Source of the DNA: Streptosporangium sp. NBC_01755
GTDB taxonomy: Bacteria > Actinomycetota > Actinomycetes > Streptosporangiales > Streptosporangiaceae
Length of the DNA stretch: 64,000 nt
NCBI RefSeq assembly: GCF_035917995.1
Contig: NZ_CP109131.1
Coordinates: forward strand, 3,596,001-3,660,000
Direction of reading: 5' to 3'
This document shows, piece by piece, positions 20,653 through 29,404 of the stretch. Each line of letters starts with the position of its first letter. Position 1 is the stretch's first letter. Under the pieces are notes generated by a model. It had not been told where the DNA came from and did not search any database. It was given only the letters and a program-made list of their open reading frames with translations. The position numbers and the translations under genes are program-made.

Positions 20653-21213
20653 CTACGCGCGGGACTCGATGCGCAGCAGGCGTTCCTTGGCGGCCGCCCC
20701 CCCGGCGTACCCGCCGAGGACCGCCTCGCTCTCGACGACCCGGTGGCACGGCACGATGACGCACACCGGGTTGCTGCCCAGCGCGTTGCCGACCGCCCGC
20801 AGCGCCCGCGGCCTGCCGATCCGCTCGGCGATCTCACGGTAGGTCGTCACCGTCCCGTACGGCACCGAGAGCATCATCTGCAGCACGGTCCTGGAGAACT
20901 GGGTGGCCAGGCGCAGGTCGACCGTGGTGGTGAAGGCGCGGAGCCGGGCGGAGAAGTAGGCGTCCAGCTCCCGGCGGACCGGGTCGAGCCGCCGGGGGTC
21001 CGGCCCGATGAAGGTGCCGACCTCCCTGCTGATCCGCTCGAAGACGACGTTCTCGTCCTCGTAACTGCAGGCCACCACACCCCGGCCCGTAACGGCGAGG
21101 GTGAGACGCCCCAGCGGTCCGTCGAGCGTGCCGAACGCGATGTCGGGATGGCTCGTGCCGACATAGTCGGGCGAGGTCACCCGTAGCAATGCATCGATGT
21201 CGCCGGATGACAT
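20653..21213 (-). CDS. ogt: methylated-DNA-protein-cysteine methyltransferase
   Basis: 186 aa suicide DNA-repair protein removing methyl groups from O6-methylguanine. N-terminal ribonuclease-like domain, then the DNA-binding domain with YGTVTTYREIAERIGRPRALRAVGNALGSNP and the active site IVPCHRVV. ATG 21211-21213 has GGTGGGG 3-4 bp upstream; the frame is open to 21306. Convergent with cytX, 15 bp apart. Confidence 0.94.
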   Translation of the reverse strand: MSSGDIDALLRVTSPDYVGTSHPDIAFGTLDGPLGRLTLAVTGRGVVACSYEDENVVFERISREVGTFIGPDPRRLDPVRRELDAYFSARLRAFTTTVDLRLATQFSRTVLQMMLSVPYGTVTTYREIAERIGRPRALRAVGNALGSNPVCVIVPCHRVVESEAVLGGYAGGAAAKERLLRIESRA

Positions 21214-21341
21214 GGCCCCACCCTTTCGTATCCAGGTGTGTGGTGACCGCAGAGTATCGGACGGATCGCCCGGCCAGTGGCAACACGTGCGGGACGAAAG
21301 TGCCAAGATCAGACCGGTTGAGACGGCACTATGGGTGTGTG

Positions 21342-23210
21342 GTGGACTACACGGCCGACAATGACAAGGGCATCGGCCGAGCGGTCGTCGCCGACGCGCC
21401 CAACGCGATCGTCGCCGTCGATCGCGAACAGACGGTCATCGCCTGGAATCCCGCCGCCGAGCGCCTCTTCGGCTGGTCGGACGCCGAGACGATCGGCAGG
21501 CGGGTTCCGGTGGTTCCCGAGGAGCTGACAGCCGAGCACAACGCGGTCCTGGAGAAGGTCCGCACCGGCGGCCAGGTGTCGCTGCGGACCAAGCGGTTCC
21601 ACCGGGACGGCAGCCTGCTCGACCTGCGGGTCGACACCGGCGCCCTCTGCTCGCGGGACGGCACCCTCATCGGTTACGTCAGCGTCTACCACCTGGCCCG
21701 GGACGACGAGAGCGCCAACGACCGCAACGCCCGCCGGGCACAGCTCGTCCGCCGGCTCACCGACGTGGTCGCCGATATCAACGCCGAGCTGGAGCTGCCC
21801 GCGGTGCTCGACCGGATCGCGGCCAGTCTCGCCGACCTGACCGGGGCCGACGCGGGCGGCTTCGTGCTCATCGAGGGTGACCGGCTCCGTCTCGTGGCCC
21901 GCCACAACCTTCCCGGCTCGATGCGCAACTCCACGGCGGACCTCCGCAGCAGCCTGGTCGGCAAGCTGCTGCGTGAAGGTAGAACCGTCCTGCTGGAGAC
22001 CGGCGACCAGGGGCGGCTGGACAAGCTGATCTGGTCGCAGCTGCCCGGCCTGCACACCATCGCGCTCGGTCTCGCGGCCATGGGCGGGCGGCCGTACGGC
22101 GCGCTGTACGCGCTTTTCGCCAAGCGCAAGGTGGGGCATCTGGAGCTGGAGCTGCTGGAGCTCCTCGCGGGTCACGCGGGCATCGCCGTGGGCAACGCGA
22201 TGGCCTACCAGGAGGCGTTGAGGCAGCGCGCCCACGAGCGGGCGGTAATCGACGCCAGCGCCGACGGCATAGCGGTTCTCGACGAGCTGGGCCAGGTCGT
22301 CCAGTGGAACCCGGCCGCCGGCGAGCTGACCGGCTTCCACGCCGCCGAGGTGATCGGCGGGCCGCCCCCGTTCCAACTTCCAGGGCCCGGGGAAAAGCTC
22401 ACCATCCAGTTGCCGTCGGGCACCTGGCTGGACGTGCTCTGCGCGGAGATCGTGGAGACGGGCGAGATCGTGGTCGACTTTCGCGACGTCACCGGCGCCA
22501 AGGAACTGGAGGAGGCCAAGGATCTCTTCCTGGCCACCACCAGCCATGAGCTCCGCACCCCGATCACTGTGGTCCGCGGCTTCGCCGGTACCCTCGACGC
22601 CCGCTGGGACAGCATGACCGACGCCGAGCGCCGCGCCGCGGTGCGCATCATCGCCGAGCGGGCCCGTTCCCTCGGCCAGCTCATGGACCACCTGCTGCTG
22701 GGGGCGCGTGCGGGGGCCGGCGAGCTCACGCTCAGGATCGAGGGCTTCGACCTGGCCGAGCTGGTGCGGGGCGCCACGTTGGGCCTGCCGATCCTGTCGG
22801 ATCTGCACCGGGTCGAGGTCGACGTCCCCGATGACCTGCCCCTGGTCTCCGGCGACGCGCTGGCCACCGATATCCTGCTGGCCCAGCTGCTGGAGAACGC
22901 TTTCAAATATTCGCCGGACGGTGGTCTGATCAGGGTAGAGGCATGGGTGGATGGTGACCGGGTGGTGCTGGTCGTGGACGACGAGGGTGTGGGAATCGAC
23001 CACGCCAGCAGGGAGCGCGTCTTCGACCGCTTCGTCCAGGCGGACAGTGGTGACCGCCGCAGGTTCGGCGGAGTCGGCCTTGGCCTCTACATCGTGCGGA
23101 GCCTGGCGCGGGCCCAGGGAGGAGAGGTGTCGGCGCATCCACGCCCCGCGGGCGGCACCCGGATGAGGCTGGCTCTCCGTATCGCCGACACGCCGGGCGC
23201 TCTTACCTGA
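21342..23210 (+). CDS. soluble PAS-GAF sensor histidine kinase
   Basis: 622 aa, no membrane helix. First PAS domain about 10-120 (APNAIVAVDREQTVIAWNPAAERLFGWSD), GAF about 150-300, second PAS about 305-385, HisKA with the phospho-His in LATTSHELRTP (about residue 401), then HATPase_c with N-box LLENAFKYSPDGG, G1 DDEGVGID and G2 GVGLGLYIV. It probably senses a cytoplasmic signal through GAF/PAS. No response regulator is adjacent, so it is an orphan here. Start chosen at GTG 21342 (GTG 21339 also possible). Confidence 0.92.
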   Translation: MDYTADNDKGIGRAVVADAPNAIVAVDREQTVIAWNPAAERLFGWSDAETIGRRVPVVPEELTAEHNAVLEKVRTGGQVSLRTKRFHRDGSLLDLRVDTGALCSRDGTLIGYVSVYHLARDDESANDRNARRAQLVRRLTDVVADINAELELPAVLDRIAASLADLTGADAGGFVLIEGDRLRLVARHNLPGSMRNSTADLRSSLVGKLLREGRTVLLETGDQGRLDKLIWSQLPGLHTIALGLAAMGGRPYGALYALFAKRKVGHLELELLELLAGHAGIAVGNAMAYQEALRQRAHERAVIDASADGIAVLDELGQVVQWNPAAGELTGFHAAEVIGGPPPFQLPGPGEKLTIQLPSGTWLDVLCAEIVETGEIVVDFRDVTGAKELEEAKDLFLATTSHELRTPITVVRGFAGTLDARWDSMTDAERRAAVRIIAERARSLGQLMDHLLLGARAGAGELTLRIEGFDLAELVRGATLGLPILSDLHRVEVDVPDDLPLVSGDALATDILLAQLLENAFKYSPDGGLIRVEAWVDGDRVVLVVDDEGVGIDHASRERVFDRFVQADSGDRRRFGGVGLGLYIVRSLARAQGGEVSAHPRPAGGTRMRLALRIADTPGALT

Positions 23211-23366
23211 TCGACACGCCAGGCCGGTAACGAGTCGGTAACGGATCCGCTGATCTATTGTCGAATGTGCACAAGCTGTAATTGCTGCCCGGTTTCCGAG
23301 GCTATCTAACGGGGCATTTCGGTCGTACTGGGGTGAGTTCCTCAGGGGGGAAAGGCATACGGGGAG

Positions 23367-23816
23367 GTGAGTGCGTCGAGCGTCGTGTTGTTGCCGTATG
23401 CACCGTCCAGCGTCGCTGTCGCACGCCAACGCCTCTGCTCTGACCTGCAGGAACGGGGTGTGTACGAGACCGCCATAGATGACGCGGTGCTCGTGGTCAG
23501 CGAGTTGCTGAGTAATGCGTTGCGTCACGCGCATCCGTTGCCGTCGGGGCAGATCAGGGTGTCATGGCACTGGACCGAAGAGCAGGTCGAGGTTGCAGTG
23601 AGTGACGGTGGCGCGGCCACCGAACCAAGGGCAGGGCGCCCGACGCTCTCCTCCTTGGGAGGGCGAGGCCTCGGAATCGTCGAATATCTGGCCTCAACAT
23701 GGGGAGTCAGACACGAGGGAGACATCACCACGGTCTGGGCGGTGGTAACGGCGGTCAACACGGTAGGTAACGGCCATGTTTCCACCCCCGAGCCTGCCCT
23801 CAGGGAATGCGGATAG
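23367..23816 (+). CDS. anti-sigma-factor-like ATP-binding protein (RsbW-type HATPase)
   Basis: 149 aa. One HATPase_c domain: DDAVLVVSELLSNALRHA (N-box), VAVSDGGAA (G1), GGRGLGIVEYLAS (G2). Proteins of this type are switch kinases or anti-sigma factors partnered by STAS antagonists; one STAS gene lies at 28030, but pairing is only an inference. GTG start with GGGGAG just upstream. Confidence 0.85.
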   Translation: MSASSVVLLPYAPSSVAVARQRLCSDLQERGVYETAIDDAVLVVSELLSNALRHAHPLPSGQIRVSWHWTEEQVEVAVSDGGAATEPRAGRPTLSSLGGRGLGIVEYLASTWGVRHEGDITTVWAVVTAVNTVGNGHVSTPEPALRECG

Positions 23817-23828
23817 TTCTTCCGTCGG

Positions 23829-23867
23829 GTGCCGTCCCGCTTCGTCTGTCATGAAGCGGGACGGCAC
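23829..23867. terminator. bidirectional terminator between convergent genes
   Basis: Perfect 15-bp stem (23829-23843 with 23853-23867) and a 9-nt loop, sitting 12 bp past the anti-sigma-like gene and 26 bp past the YidC gene on the other strand. Confidence 0.85.
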
Positions 23868-23893
23868 CTCCTCCGTCGCCGCCCGGAACGCCG

Positions 23894-24589
23894 TCAGCCT
23901 CCGGCGAACGCGGGCCGATACAGCACCGCCCGCTCCCCGGCGCTCCAGGCCGTCGTGACGAGCAGGTAGATCCCGGCCGCGAGCGGCAGCACCGCCGCGA
24001 CCAGAACGGTCAGATACGGCAGCAGGGGCAGCACCCGGCGCAGCGCCGCGGGCTGGACATCCTCGCTCATCGTGCTCCGCGCCTGGCGGGACATGACCCA
24101 CGCCACGGCGACGAGCAGCAGGAAAAGCCCGGCGAAGACCAGGGTCGGACCGCTGAGCAGCCCGAACCCGGCCACCGTGCCCGCGAACTGCTGGCCGAGC
24201 GGCACTCCGAGGAGCCCGTGGGTCAGCAGCGCGTTGGCCTGCCCGGCGATCGTCGAGGAGACGAACGCCTGGTACGTCACCATGAGGAACGGCATCTGTG
24301 CCACGGACGGCAGGCAACCGGCCAGCGGTGAGGTCCTCTCCCTGGCGTAGAGGGCTGCCAGCTCCCGCTGGAGCCGCTCAGGATGGCGACCGTGGCGTTT
24401 CCTGAGTTTCTGGACCTCCGGCGCGAGGCGGATCCTGGCCCGCTCGCCCCTGGCCCGCATGACGCTGAGCGGAAGCAGCAGGAGCCGGACGAGAACGGTG
24501 AACACGACGATCGCGAGCGCGGTGGAGCCCAGCGGCTCCGCGAGCGCGGTGATGAGGTCGGCGGTGAACCCGATGACGGGGTCGAACAT
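23894..24589 (-). CDS. YidC/Oxa1-family membrane insertase paralogue
   Basis: 231 aa. Five hydrophobic segments in the Oxa1 arrangement. It carries the positively charged cytoplasmic loop (RLAPEVQKLRKRHGRHPERLQRELAALYARER) followed by AGCLPSVAQMPFLMVTYQAF. The groove arginine is probably in VLVRLLLLPLS. Shorter than the housekeeping YidC and not next to rnpA/rpmH, so it is a second copy. It follows a DUF6412 gene and a small membrane protein in an apparent operon. Confidence 0.88.
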   Translation of the reverse strand: MFDPVIGFTADLITALAEPLGSTALAIVVFTVLVRLLLLPLSVMRARGERARIRLAPEVQKLRKRHGRHPERLQRELAALYARERTSPLAGCLPSVAQMPFLMVTYQAFVSSTIAGQANALLTHGLLGVPLGQQFAGTVAGFGLLSGPTLVFAGLFLLLVAVAWVMSRQARSTMSEDVQPAALRRVLPLLPYLTVLVAAVLPLAAGIYLLVTTAWSAGERAVLYRPAFAGG

Positions 24590-24692
24590 GGTTGGGGCCC
24601 TTCTGACCGGAGTGGAGACGGCTCAGAGGACGCCCGCGCATCGCGGAGGTTTTTCATGGCGCGTGCACGCGGCACACGGTGGTCGCGGGGGG

Positions 24693-24959
24693 TTACGCGG
24701 GCGCCGGGCCCGCGGAGGGTGCTCTGGGCCGGGACCTCCCGGCCGCGTCGGGGTCGCGTTGCCGGACGAACATCGTCCGCCTGGCCCGATCACGCCGCGA
24801 CAGCGGCGACCGCGCCCGTGCACCGGAGGTGATGGGCGCCGGGCGCAGTGCCCAGGCGAGCAGGAGCACACCCAGCCCGACCACGGCGGTCGCCGTCAGG
24901 ACGCCACCGCCGTCGAACATCCAGACCGCCAGTGTCTGGACGGCGAGGAGCAGGTTCAC
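24693..24959 (-). CDS. DUF6412-like small membrane protein
   Basis: 88 aa. Two N-terminal hydrophobic segments (NLLLAVQTLAVWMF and VLTATAVVGLGVLLLAWAL), then a basic, Pro/Arg-rich tail. Proteins of this form accompany actinobacterial YidC-like genes and are classed as DUF6412. The GTG start overlaps the stop of the upstream small gene (GTGA). Function unknown. Confidence 0.7.
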   Translation of the reverse strand: MNLLLAVQTLAVWMFDGGGVLTATAVVGLGVLLLAWALRPAPITSGARARSPLSRRDRARRTMFVRQRDPDAAGRSRPRAPSAGPAPA

Positions 24960-25123
24960 CTCTTGGACTTGGACACCACGGTGACCAGGGCGACGACCAC
25001 GAAGGCCACGACCGCCAGCACGATCACGAACTTCAGCAGCCCGAAGAGGGCGGGCAGCACGAGCCCGAACACCACGTAGAGCGCGAGCAGGGCGCCCAGG
25101 ACCGCCAGCACGATACGACTCAT
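24956..25123 (-). CDS. 55-residue membrane protein
   Basis: Starts MSRIVLAVLGALLALYVVF and has two hydrophobic helices separated by LFGLLKF; it ends VVSKSKR. ATG at 25121-25123, stop overlapping the DUF6412 start by 4 bp, which makes translational coupling likely. Regular third-position GC supports coding. Function unknown; possibly an assembly partner of the YidC-like protein. Confidence 0.7.
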   Translation of the reverse strand: MSRIVLAVLGALLALYVVFGLVLPALFGLLKFVIVLAVVAFVVVALVTVVSKSKR

Positions 25124-25161
25124 GTACTCCACCGTACGCTGGCAGAGAAGGGGGTGGGCGC

Positions 25162-25180
25162 CTTGATCGTAACGATCGAG
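25162..25180. promoter_or_regulatory. imperfect palindrome upstream of the response regulator
   Basis: CTTGATCG-TAA-CGATCGAG, 7 of 8 arm positions paired, 60 bp before the response-regulator start. An operator for autoregulation is possible. Confidence 0.35.
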
Positions 25181-25239
25181 TGCTTACGGACCGGTGACAC
25201 GGCTAGGGATCACTCCCTCTCGGGCCTACCGTTGTGACC

Positions 25240-25935
25240 ATGAGCGCGCGGATTCTGGTGGTCGACGACGATCCGATGGTGGCCGAGGTCGTGGCCCGCT
25301 ACCTGGAACGCGACGGTCACGTGGTCGAGTGCGTCGGAGACGGCGCCGAGGCGCTCAGGCGCGCGCTGTCCAATCCGCCGGACCTGATGGTGCTCGACCT
25401 GATGCTCCCCAAGATGGACGGGCTCCAGGTGTGCAGGAAGCTCAGGGAGCGGTGGCCGGTTCCGGTGATCATGCTGACCGCGCTGGGCGAGGAGATGGAC
25501 AGGGTCGTCGGCCTGGAGACCGGTGCCGACGACTACGTCACCAAGCCCTTCAGCCCCCGGGAGCTGGCTCTGCGCGTGCAGTCGGTGCTGCGGCGCGCGC
25601 GGGGCGCCGCACTGCCGACCGGCACCGGGGTGCTCAGGGACGGTGATCTGACCGTCGACGTCGGTGCCCACGAGGTGCGGTTCCGAGATGACGAGATCAT
25701 GCTGACCGCCCGCGAGTTCGATCTTCTGGCCCACCTGATGCGCAACCCCCGCCAGGCCTTCAGCCGCTCCGCACTGCTTAACCAGGTCTGGGGCTGGTCC
25801 TTCGGCGACTCCTCCACGGTGACCGTCCACGTCCGCCGCCTCCGCGAGAAGATCGAGCCCGATCCGACCGTTCCCAGGCGCATCGTCACGGTGTGGGGCG
25901 TCGGCTACCGCTACGAGCCGCTGGTGGAGCCGTGA
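25240..25935 (+). CDS. OmpR-family response regulator
   Basis: 231 aa. Receiver domain (1-115) with acidic pocket VDDDP, phospho-acceptor Asp in VLDLMLPKMDG, and Lys in DYVTKPF. C-terminal winged helix (about 130-230) with ALLNQVWGWSFGDSSTVTVHVRRLREKIEPDP and GVGYRYEP. ATG 25240 preferred; GTG 25234 also fits. Its stop overlaps the GTG start of the histidine kinase, forming a two-component pair. Confidence 0.94.
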   Translation: MSARILVVDDDPMVAEVVARYLERDGHVVECVGDGAEALRRALSNPPDLMVLDLMLPKMDGLQVCRKLRERWPVPVIMLTALGEEMDRVVGLETGADDYVTKPFSPRELALRVQSVLRRARGAALPTGTGVLRDGDLTVDVGAHEVRFRDDEIMLTAREFDLLAHLMRNPRQAFSRSALLNQVWGWSFGDSSTVTVHVRRLREKIEPDPTVPRRIVTVWGVGYRYEPLVEP

Positions 25936-27065
25936 CCCCCGAGATACTGCTGATCGTCGTGGTCACCGCCGGCCTCGGCCTGCTGGTCGCAGTCGCCGGG
26001 CTGGGGGCGATGTGGTTGCTGCGCGAGCGGTCGATCGGCGCGATGCTCGCGGTGGTCGTCGTGGTGACCGTGGTGGCGACGGTGGGCGGCGTGGTCGCCA
26101 TCACCCTGAAAATGATCATTGAGGGTACGTCGAGGGACATCGTGATCAGCGTGGTCGCGGTGGGCGGTCTGGTCGGGCTGGGCGTCGCGACGGTGCTCGC
26201 CCGCCGGGTCGTGGCGGCCAGCCGCAGGCTCGTCGACGCCGTGCACGCGGTGCCCGCCTCGGGGGAGTTCACACCGCCCGGAGGTCTTCCCGCCGAGCTC
26301 GGCACGATCGCCGGGAGCCTGGATCAGGCCTACCGGCGACTGCGCCTGGGCCACGAGCGCGAGCGCGCCCTGGAGAGCGCGCGCCGCGAGCTCGTCGCCT
26401 GGGTCAGCCATGACCTGCGCACCCCGCTGGCGGGTATGCGGGCCATGGCGGAGGCCCTGGAGGACGGGGTGGTCGCCGACCCGGAGACCGTAGGCCGTTA
26501 CCACCGGCAGATCCGCCTGGAGGTGGACCGGCTGTCGGGAATGGTCGACGACCTGTTCGAGCTGTCCAGGATCCACGCGGGGACGCTGCGCCTGTCACGC
26601 AGCAGGATCGGCCTCAGCGATCTGGTCGCCGACGCGCTGGCCGGGGTGGAGCAACTTGCCAGGGCCAAGGGGGTGCTGCTGGCCGGCGAGGTCGACCCGG
26701 TGATCCCCGTCCAGGCCGACGCGGCCGAACTCTCCCGGGCGCTGCGCAACCTGGTGGTCAACGCGATCAGGCACACTCCCGGCGACGGCACCGTCCTGGT
26801 CCGTGCCTCGGTCGAGGGTCGGATCGCCTGCCTGTCCGTGGCCGACTGCTGCGGCGGCATCCCGGCGGACGACCTGCCCCGCGTCTTCGACGTCGCCTTC
26901 CGTGGCGAGGCGGCCCGTACCCCCAACGCCGACGGCGCCGGCGCCGGCGCGGGCCTCGGCCTGGCGATCGCGCGCGGCATCGTCGAGGCCCACGAGGGAG
27001 CGATCGGCGTCGTCAACTCCGGTCCGGGCTGCCGCTTCGAGATCCGTCTGCCGCTCTCCGCATGA
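25932..27065 (+). CDS. membrane sensor histidine kinase
   Basis: 377 aa. Three hydrophobic segments at about 3-100 with only short loops outside, so little or no extracellular sensor (intramembrane-sensing style). Linker, then HisKA with WVSHDLRTPLAGMRAM, N-box LRNLVVNAIRHTPGDG, G1-like VADCCGGIP, and G2 GAGAGLGLAIARG. The G1 box has CCGG where DxGxG is usual, worth noting for activity. Coupled to the response regulator by GTGA overlap. Confidence 0.92.
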   Translation: MTPEILLIVVVTAGLGLLVAVAGLGAMWLLRERSIGAMLAVVVVVTVVATVGGVVAITLKMIIEGTSRDIVISVVAVGGLVGLGVATVLARRVVAASRRLVDAVHAVPASGEFTPPGGLPAELGTIAGSLDQAYRRLRLGHERERALESARRELVAWVSHDLRTPLAGMRAMAEALEDGVVADPETVGRYHRQIRLEVDRLSGMVDDLFELSRIHAGTLRLSRSRIGLSDLVADALAGVEQLARAKGVLLAGEVDPVIPVQADAAELSRALRNLVVNAIRHTPGDGTVLVRASVEGRIACLSVADCCGGIPADDLPRVFDVAFRGEAARTPNADGAGAGAGLGLAIARGIVEAHEGAIGVVNSGPGCRFEIRLPLSA

Positions 27066-27132
27066 ACGGCACCGCCCGGCCGTCGTCGCGGGGGCGCCGC
27101 CTGGTCGGCAGCACCGGCCCGGCGCCGGTTTT

Positions 27133-27186
27133 CGACGTCCGCGACGTGTGCGACGTCCGCGACGTGTGCGACGTCCGCGACGTACA
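27133..27186. repeat. 18-bp tandem repeat (GACGTCCGCGACGTGTGC)
   Basis: Three copies at 27133, 27151 and 27169; the third is partial. Intergenic, 68 bp after the histidine kinase stop. Confidence 0.85.
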
Positions 27187-27290
27187 GGCGCGTACGGTGC
27201 TCATCGCCGCCTGGGCGGCAGCACCGGTCTGAATCCGCTCGATCCGGCGCAGGGCAGTCCGGGTTCTTCCGGTCCGGATCCGGCGAGCCG

Positions 27291-27800
27291 TCAGTTCGGG
27301 CCGGTGCCGTTGGAGGTCGGCGCGGTCGTGGCGTCGCTTTCGGGTTTCACGGAGACCATGAGGGTCATCTGCGCGCACTCGTCGTCCCCGGTGTCGGTTT
27401 CGACATGCTGGCAGGAGGTCAGCCTCCTGGTGGTGCCGAGGGACTCCACCATCGCCCGGAACGTCGGGCACGGCCAGCGCCACATGCAGCTGCGACAGCG
27501 CAGGATCGGGTGCGCGGCGTCGCTGGTGATGCCACCCGCGTCACGCGGCTGGTGCAGGTCGAGCAGCCTGACGCCGAACGTGGCGAAGTCGAGGAGCTCC
27601 TCGCGTGCCCCTTCGAGGAAGTCGAGGTCCTCGATCGACAGGCTGGTTCTGATCGGGACGTGTCCCTCGTGGTTCACCAGTTTCCGCAGCGAACTCGCCG
27701 CGTCGCGCCACGAGGTGGCCTTGTCGGTGCGAGTGATCATGGACTCCAGGTGCTCCCGGAGCCGCTGCCGCTGGAGATCCTCGGGTAGGTCGGTGTTCAT
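27291..27800 (-). CDS. conserved hypothetical protein with CRSCMWRWPCPT motif
   Basis: 169 aa, soluble, acidic N-terminal helices, then PILRCRSCMWRWPCPTFRAM near residue 110 with three closely spaced Cys, and a further Cys in TSCQH and DECAQ. A metal or redox site is possible. The ATG at 27800 (MNTDLPEDL) was used; a GTG at 27842 is an alternative. Convergent with nothing obvious downstream; not assigned to a known family. Confidence 0.7.
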   Translation of the reverse strand: MNTDLPEDLQRQRLREHLESMITRTDKATSWRDAASSLRKLVNHEGHVPIRTSLSIEDLDFLEGAREELLDFATFGVRLLDLHQPRDAGGITSDAAHPILRCRSCMWRWPCPTFRAMVESLGTTRRLTSCQHVETDTGDDECAQMTLMVSVKPESDATTAPTSNGTGPN

Positions 27801-28029
27801 GAGTGCGTTCGAGCCCGTTTCCTGTAACTCAACGGCTGTCACTGCCGTAGCGCGGCGACGATCGGGAGGTGTCGGGTCTTCTCCCTTTTTCGGCCAAGCC
27901 GGTGTTGCGCAGTGTCAAGCTTCCCGCACTCAGGGTTTCCGTGAGGCCGAAACGGGGGACAAAGGGCGGACGACTCGGGTTGTTCAAGAGAACGTGACCG
28001 GCGGCCCCCGCGCCGCTAGTGTGCCCGCT

Positions 28030-28383
28030 GTGGAGCTAAAAGTCTCAACTCGATCTCATGCCGGGCACACCGTCGTGACCATCGTTGGTGAAATCGACCT
28101 ATACACCGCGCCTCGCCTGCAGGCCGAGTTCACCCGGTTGCTCGGGCAGAGCCAGACCATGCTCGTAGTCCTCGACATGTCCGCCGTGGAGTTCTGCGAT
28201 TCCACCGGCATGAACGTGCTGCTCTCCGCGCTCAAGCGGCTGCGCGAGCGCGGCGGCACGCTGGAGGTGGCGGCGCCCCGGCCTGCCGTACGCAAGATCC
28301 TTCAGGTTACGGGCCTAGACTCGGTCTTTGTCGTGCACGAGACCCTGCCGGAGAAGCTGCTGACCTCCGAATCCCAGGGATGA
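28030..28383 (+). CDS. STAS-domain anti-sigma factor antagonist
   Basis: 117 aa. Classic SpoIIAA/RsbV-like domain: VVTIVGEIDLYTAPRLQAEF, LVVLDMSAVEFCDSTGMNVLLSALKRLRERGG with the phosphorylatable Ser in CDSTG. Predicted to release a sigma factor from its anti-sigma partner. GTG at 28030 chosen; another GTG at 28021. An RsbW-like ATPase is encoded at 23367, but adjacency is not strict. Confidence 0.92.
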   Translation: MELKVSTRSHAGHTVVTIVGEIDLYTAPRLQAEFTRLLGQSQTMLVVLDMSAVEFCDSTGMNVLLSALKRLRERGGTLEVAAPRPAVRKILQVTGLDSVFVVHETLPEKLLTSESQG

Positions 28384-28431
28384 CCCTCTCCCCATGGCTG
28401 AGGCCTGGGGTTTCCACGTTGGAGGTGTTCG

Positions 28432-29136
28432 ATGACCGGCACGGCGGCGATCATTCCCGCCAAGAACGAGGACGATCGGATCGGGGCCACCGTGGCCGCG
28501 GCCCTGGCGCTGCCCGGCGTCGATCTCGTCGTGGTCGTCGATGACGGCTCGACCGACCAGACGGGGCGGGTGGCCAGGACTGCCGGGGCCCACGTCGTGC
28601 GGCACAGCCGCAACCGGGGCAAGGCCGCCGCCATGGAGAGCGGTGCCGAGGCAGTGCGCCTGTTCGACGGCGAGGAGTCTCGGCACCTGCTGTTCCTCGA
28701 CGCCGACCTGGGCGAGACCGCACGCGCGGCCGCGCCGCTTATCGAGCCGGTCGCGGCGGGCGAGGTCGACATGACGATCGCCGCCTTCGTCACCCGCGTG
28801 AAGCTCGGCGGGCACGGGTTCGTCGTGAAGCTCGCCCGCGAGGGCGTCGAGCGTGCCACCGGATGGACGCCCGTCCAGCCGCTCAACGGCCAGCGTTGCC
28901 TGACCCGGGCGGCCTTCGAAGCCGCCCGGCCACTGGCACACGGCTTCGGTGTGGAGACCGGTCTCACGATCGATCTGCTCAGAAAGGGCTTTCGCGTGCG
29001 CGAGGTCCCGGTGGAGATGACCCACCGGGCCACCGGCACCGACTGGAGGGCCCAGCTCCATCGGGCCAGGCAGTTCCGCGATGTCGCCCGCGCCCTCCTG
29101 GTCCGACGCCGGGCACGGGAACGTTCACTCGGTTGA
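28432..29136 (+). CDS. GT2-family glycosyltransferase
   Basis: 234 aa GT-A fold: AAIIPAKNEDDRIGATV, VVVVDDGSTDQTGRVA, FLDADLGE (DXD-like metal site), PVQPLNGQRCLTR and GFGVETGLTIDLLRKG. It resembles dolichol/polyprenyl-phosphate sugar synthases, but there is no membrane helix. It may supply a polyprenyl-linked sugar to the GT-C enzymes that follow. Ends 269 bp before the next gene. Confidence 0.88.
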   Translation: MTGTAAIIPAKNEDDRIGATVAAALALPGVDLVVVVDDGSTDQTGRVARTAGAHVVRHSRNRGKAAAMESGAEAVRLFDGEESRHLLFLDADLGETARAAAPLIEPVAAGEVDMTIAAFVTRVKLGGHGFVVKLAREGVERATGWTPVQPLNGQRCLTRAAFEAARPLAHGFGVETGLTIDLLRKGFRVREVPVEMTHRATGTDWRAQLHRARQFRDVARALLVRRRARERSLG

Positions 29137-29404
29137 GTGATCCTCGACCTCCGGCCACGGGCTTGGCCGGAGTGGTCGTCGCGGGTCCGGCGAGGATTCG
29201 CGGTCTCCGCATGTGCGACGCCCTTGCAGGTCAGGCGCCATGCGAGGGTCGGCGGTGCGGGGCGTCAGCGCGGGCCGATCGAGGTCATGTGCGGAATGCG
29301 GGGATAGCCCGGTCCGCCGGGAGGGCAGGTCGCCCGCCGTTCCTCGCGGCACCGCCCGGTCCGCCGCCGCACCGGGCACCTGTGGGATGTGCTGGAATCT
29401 GCGG

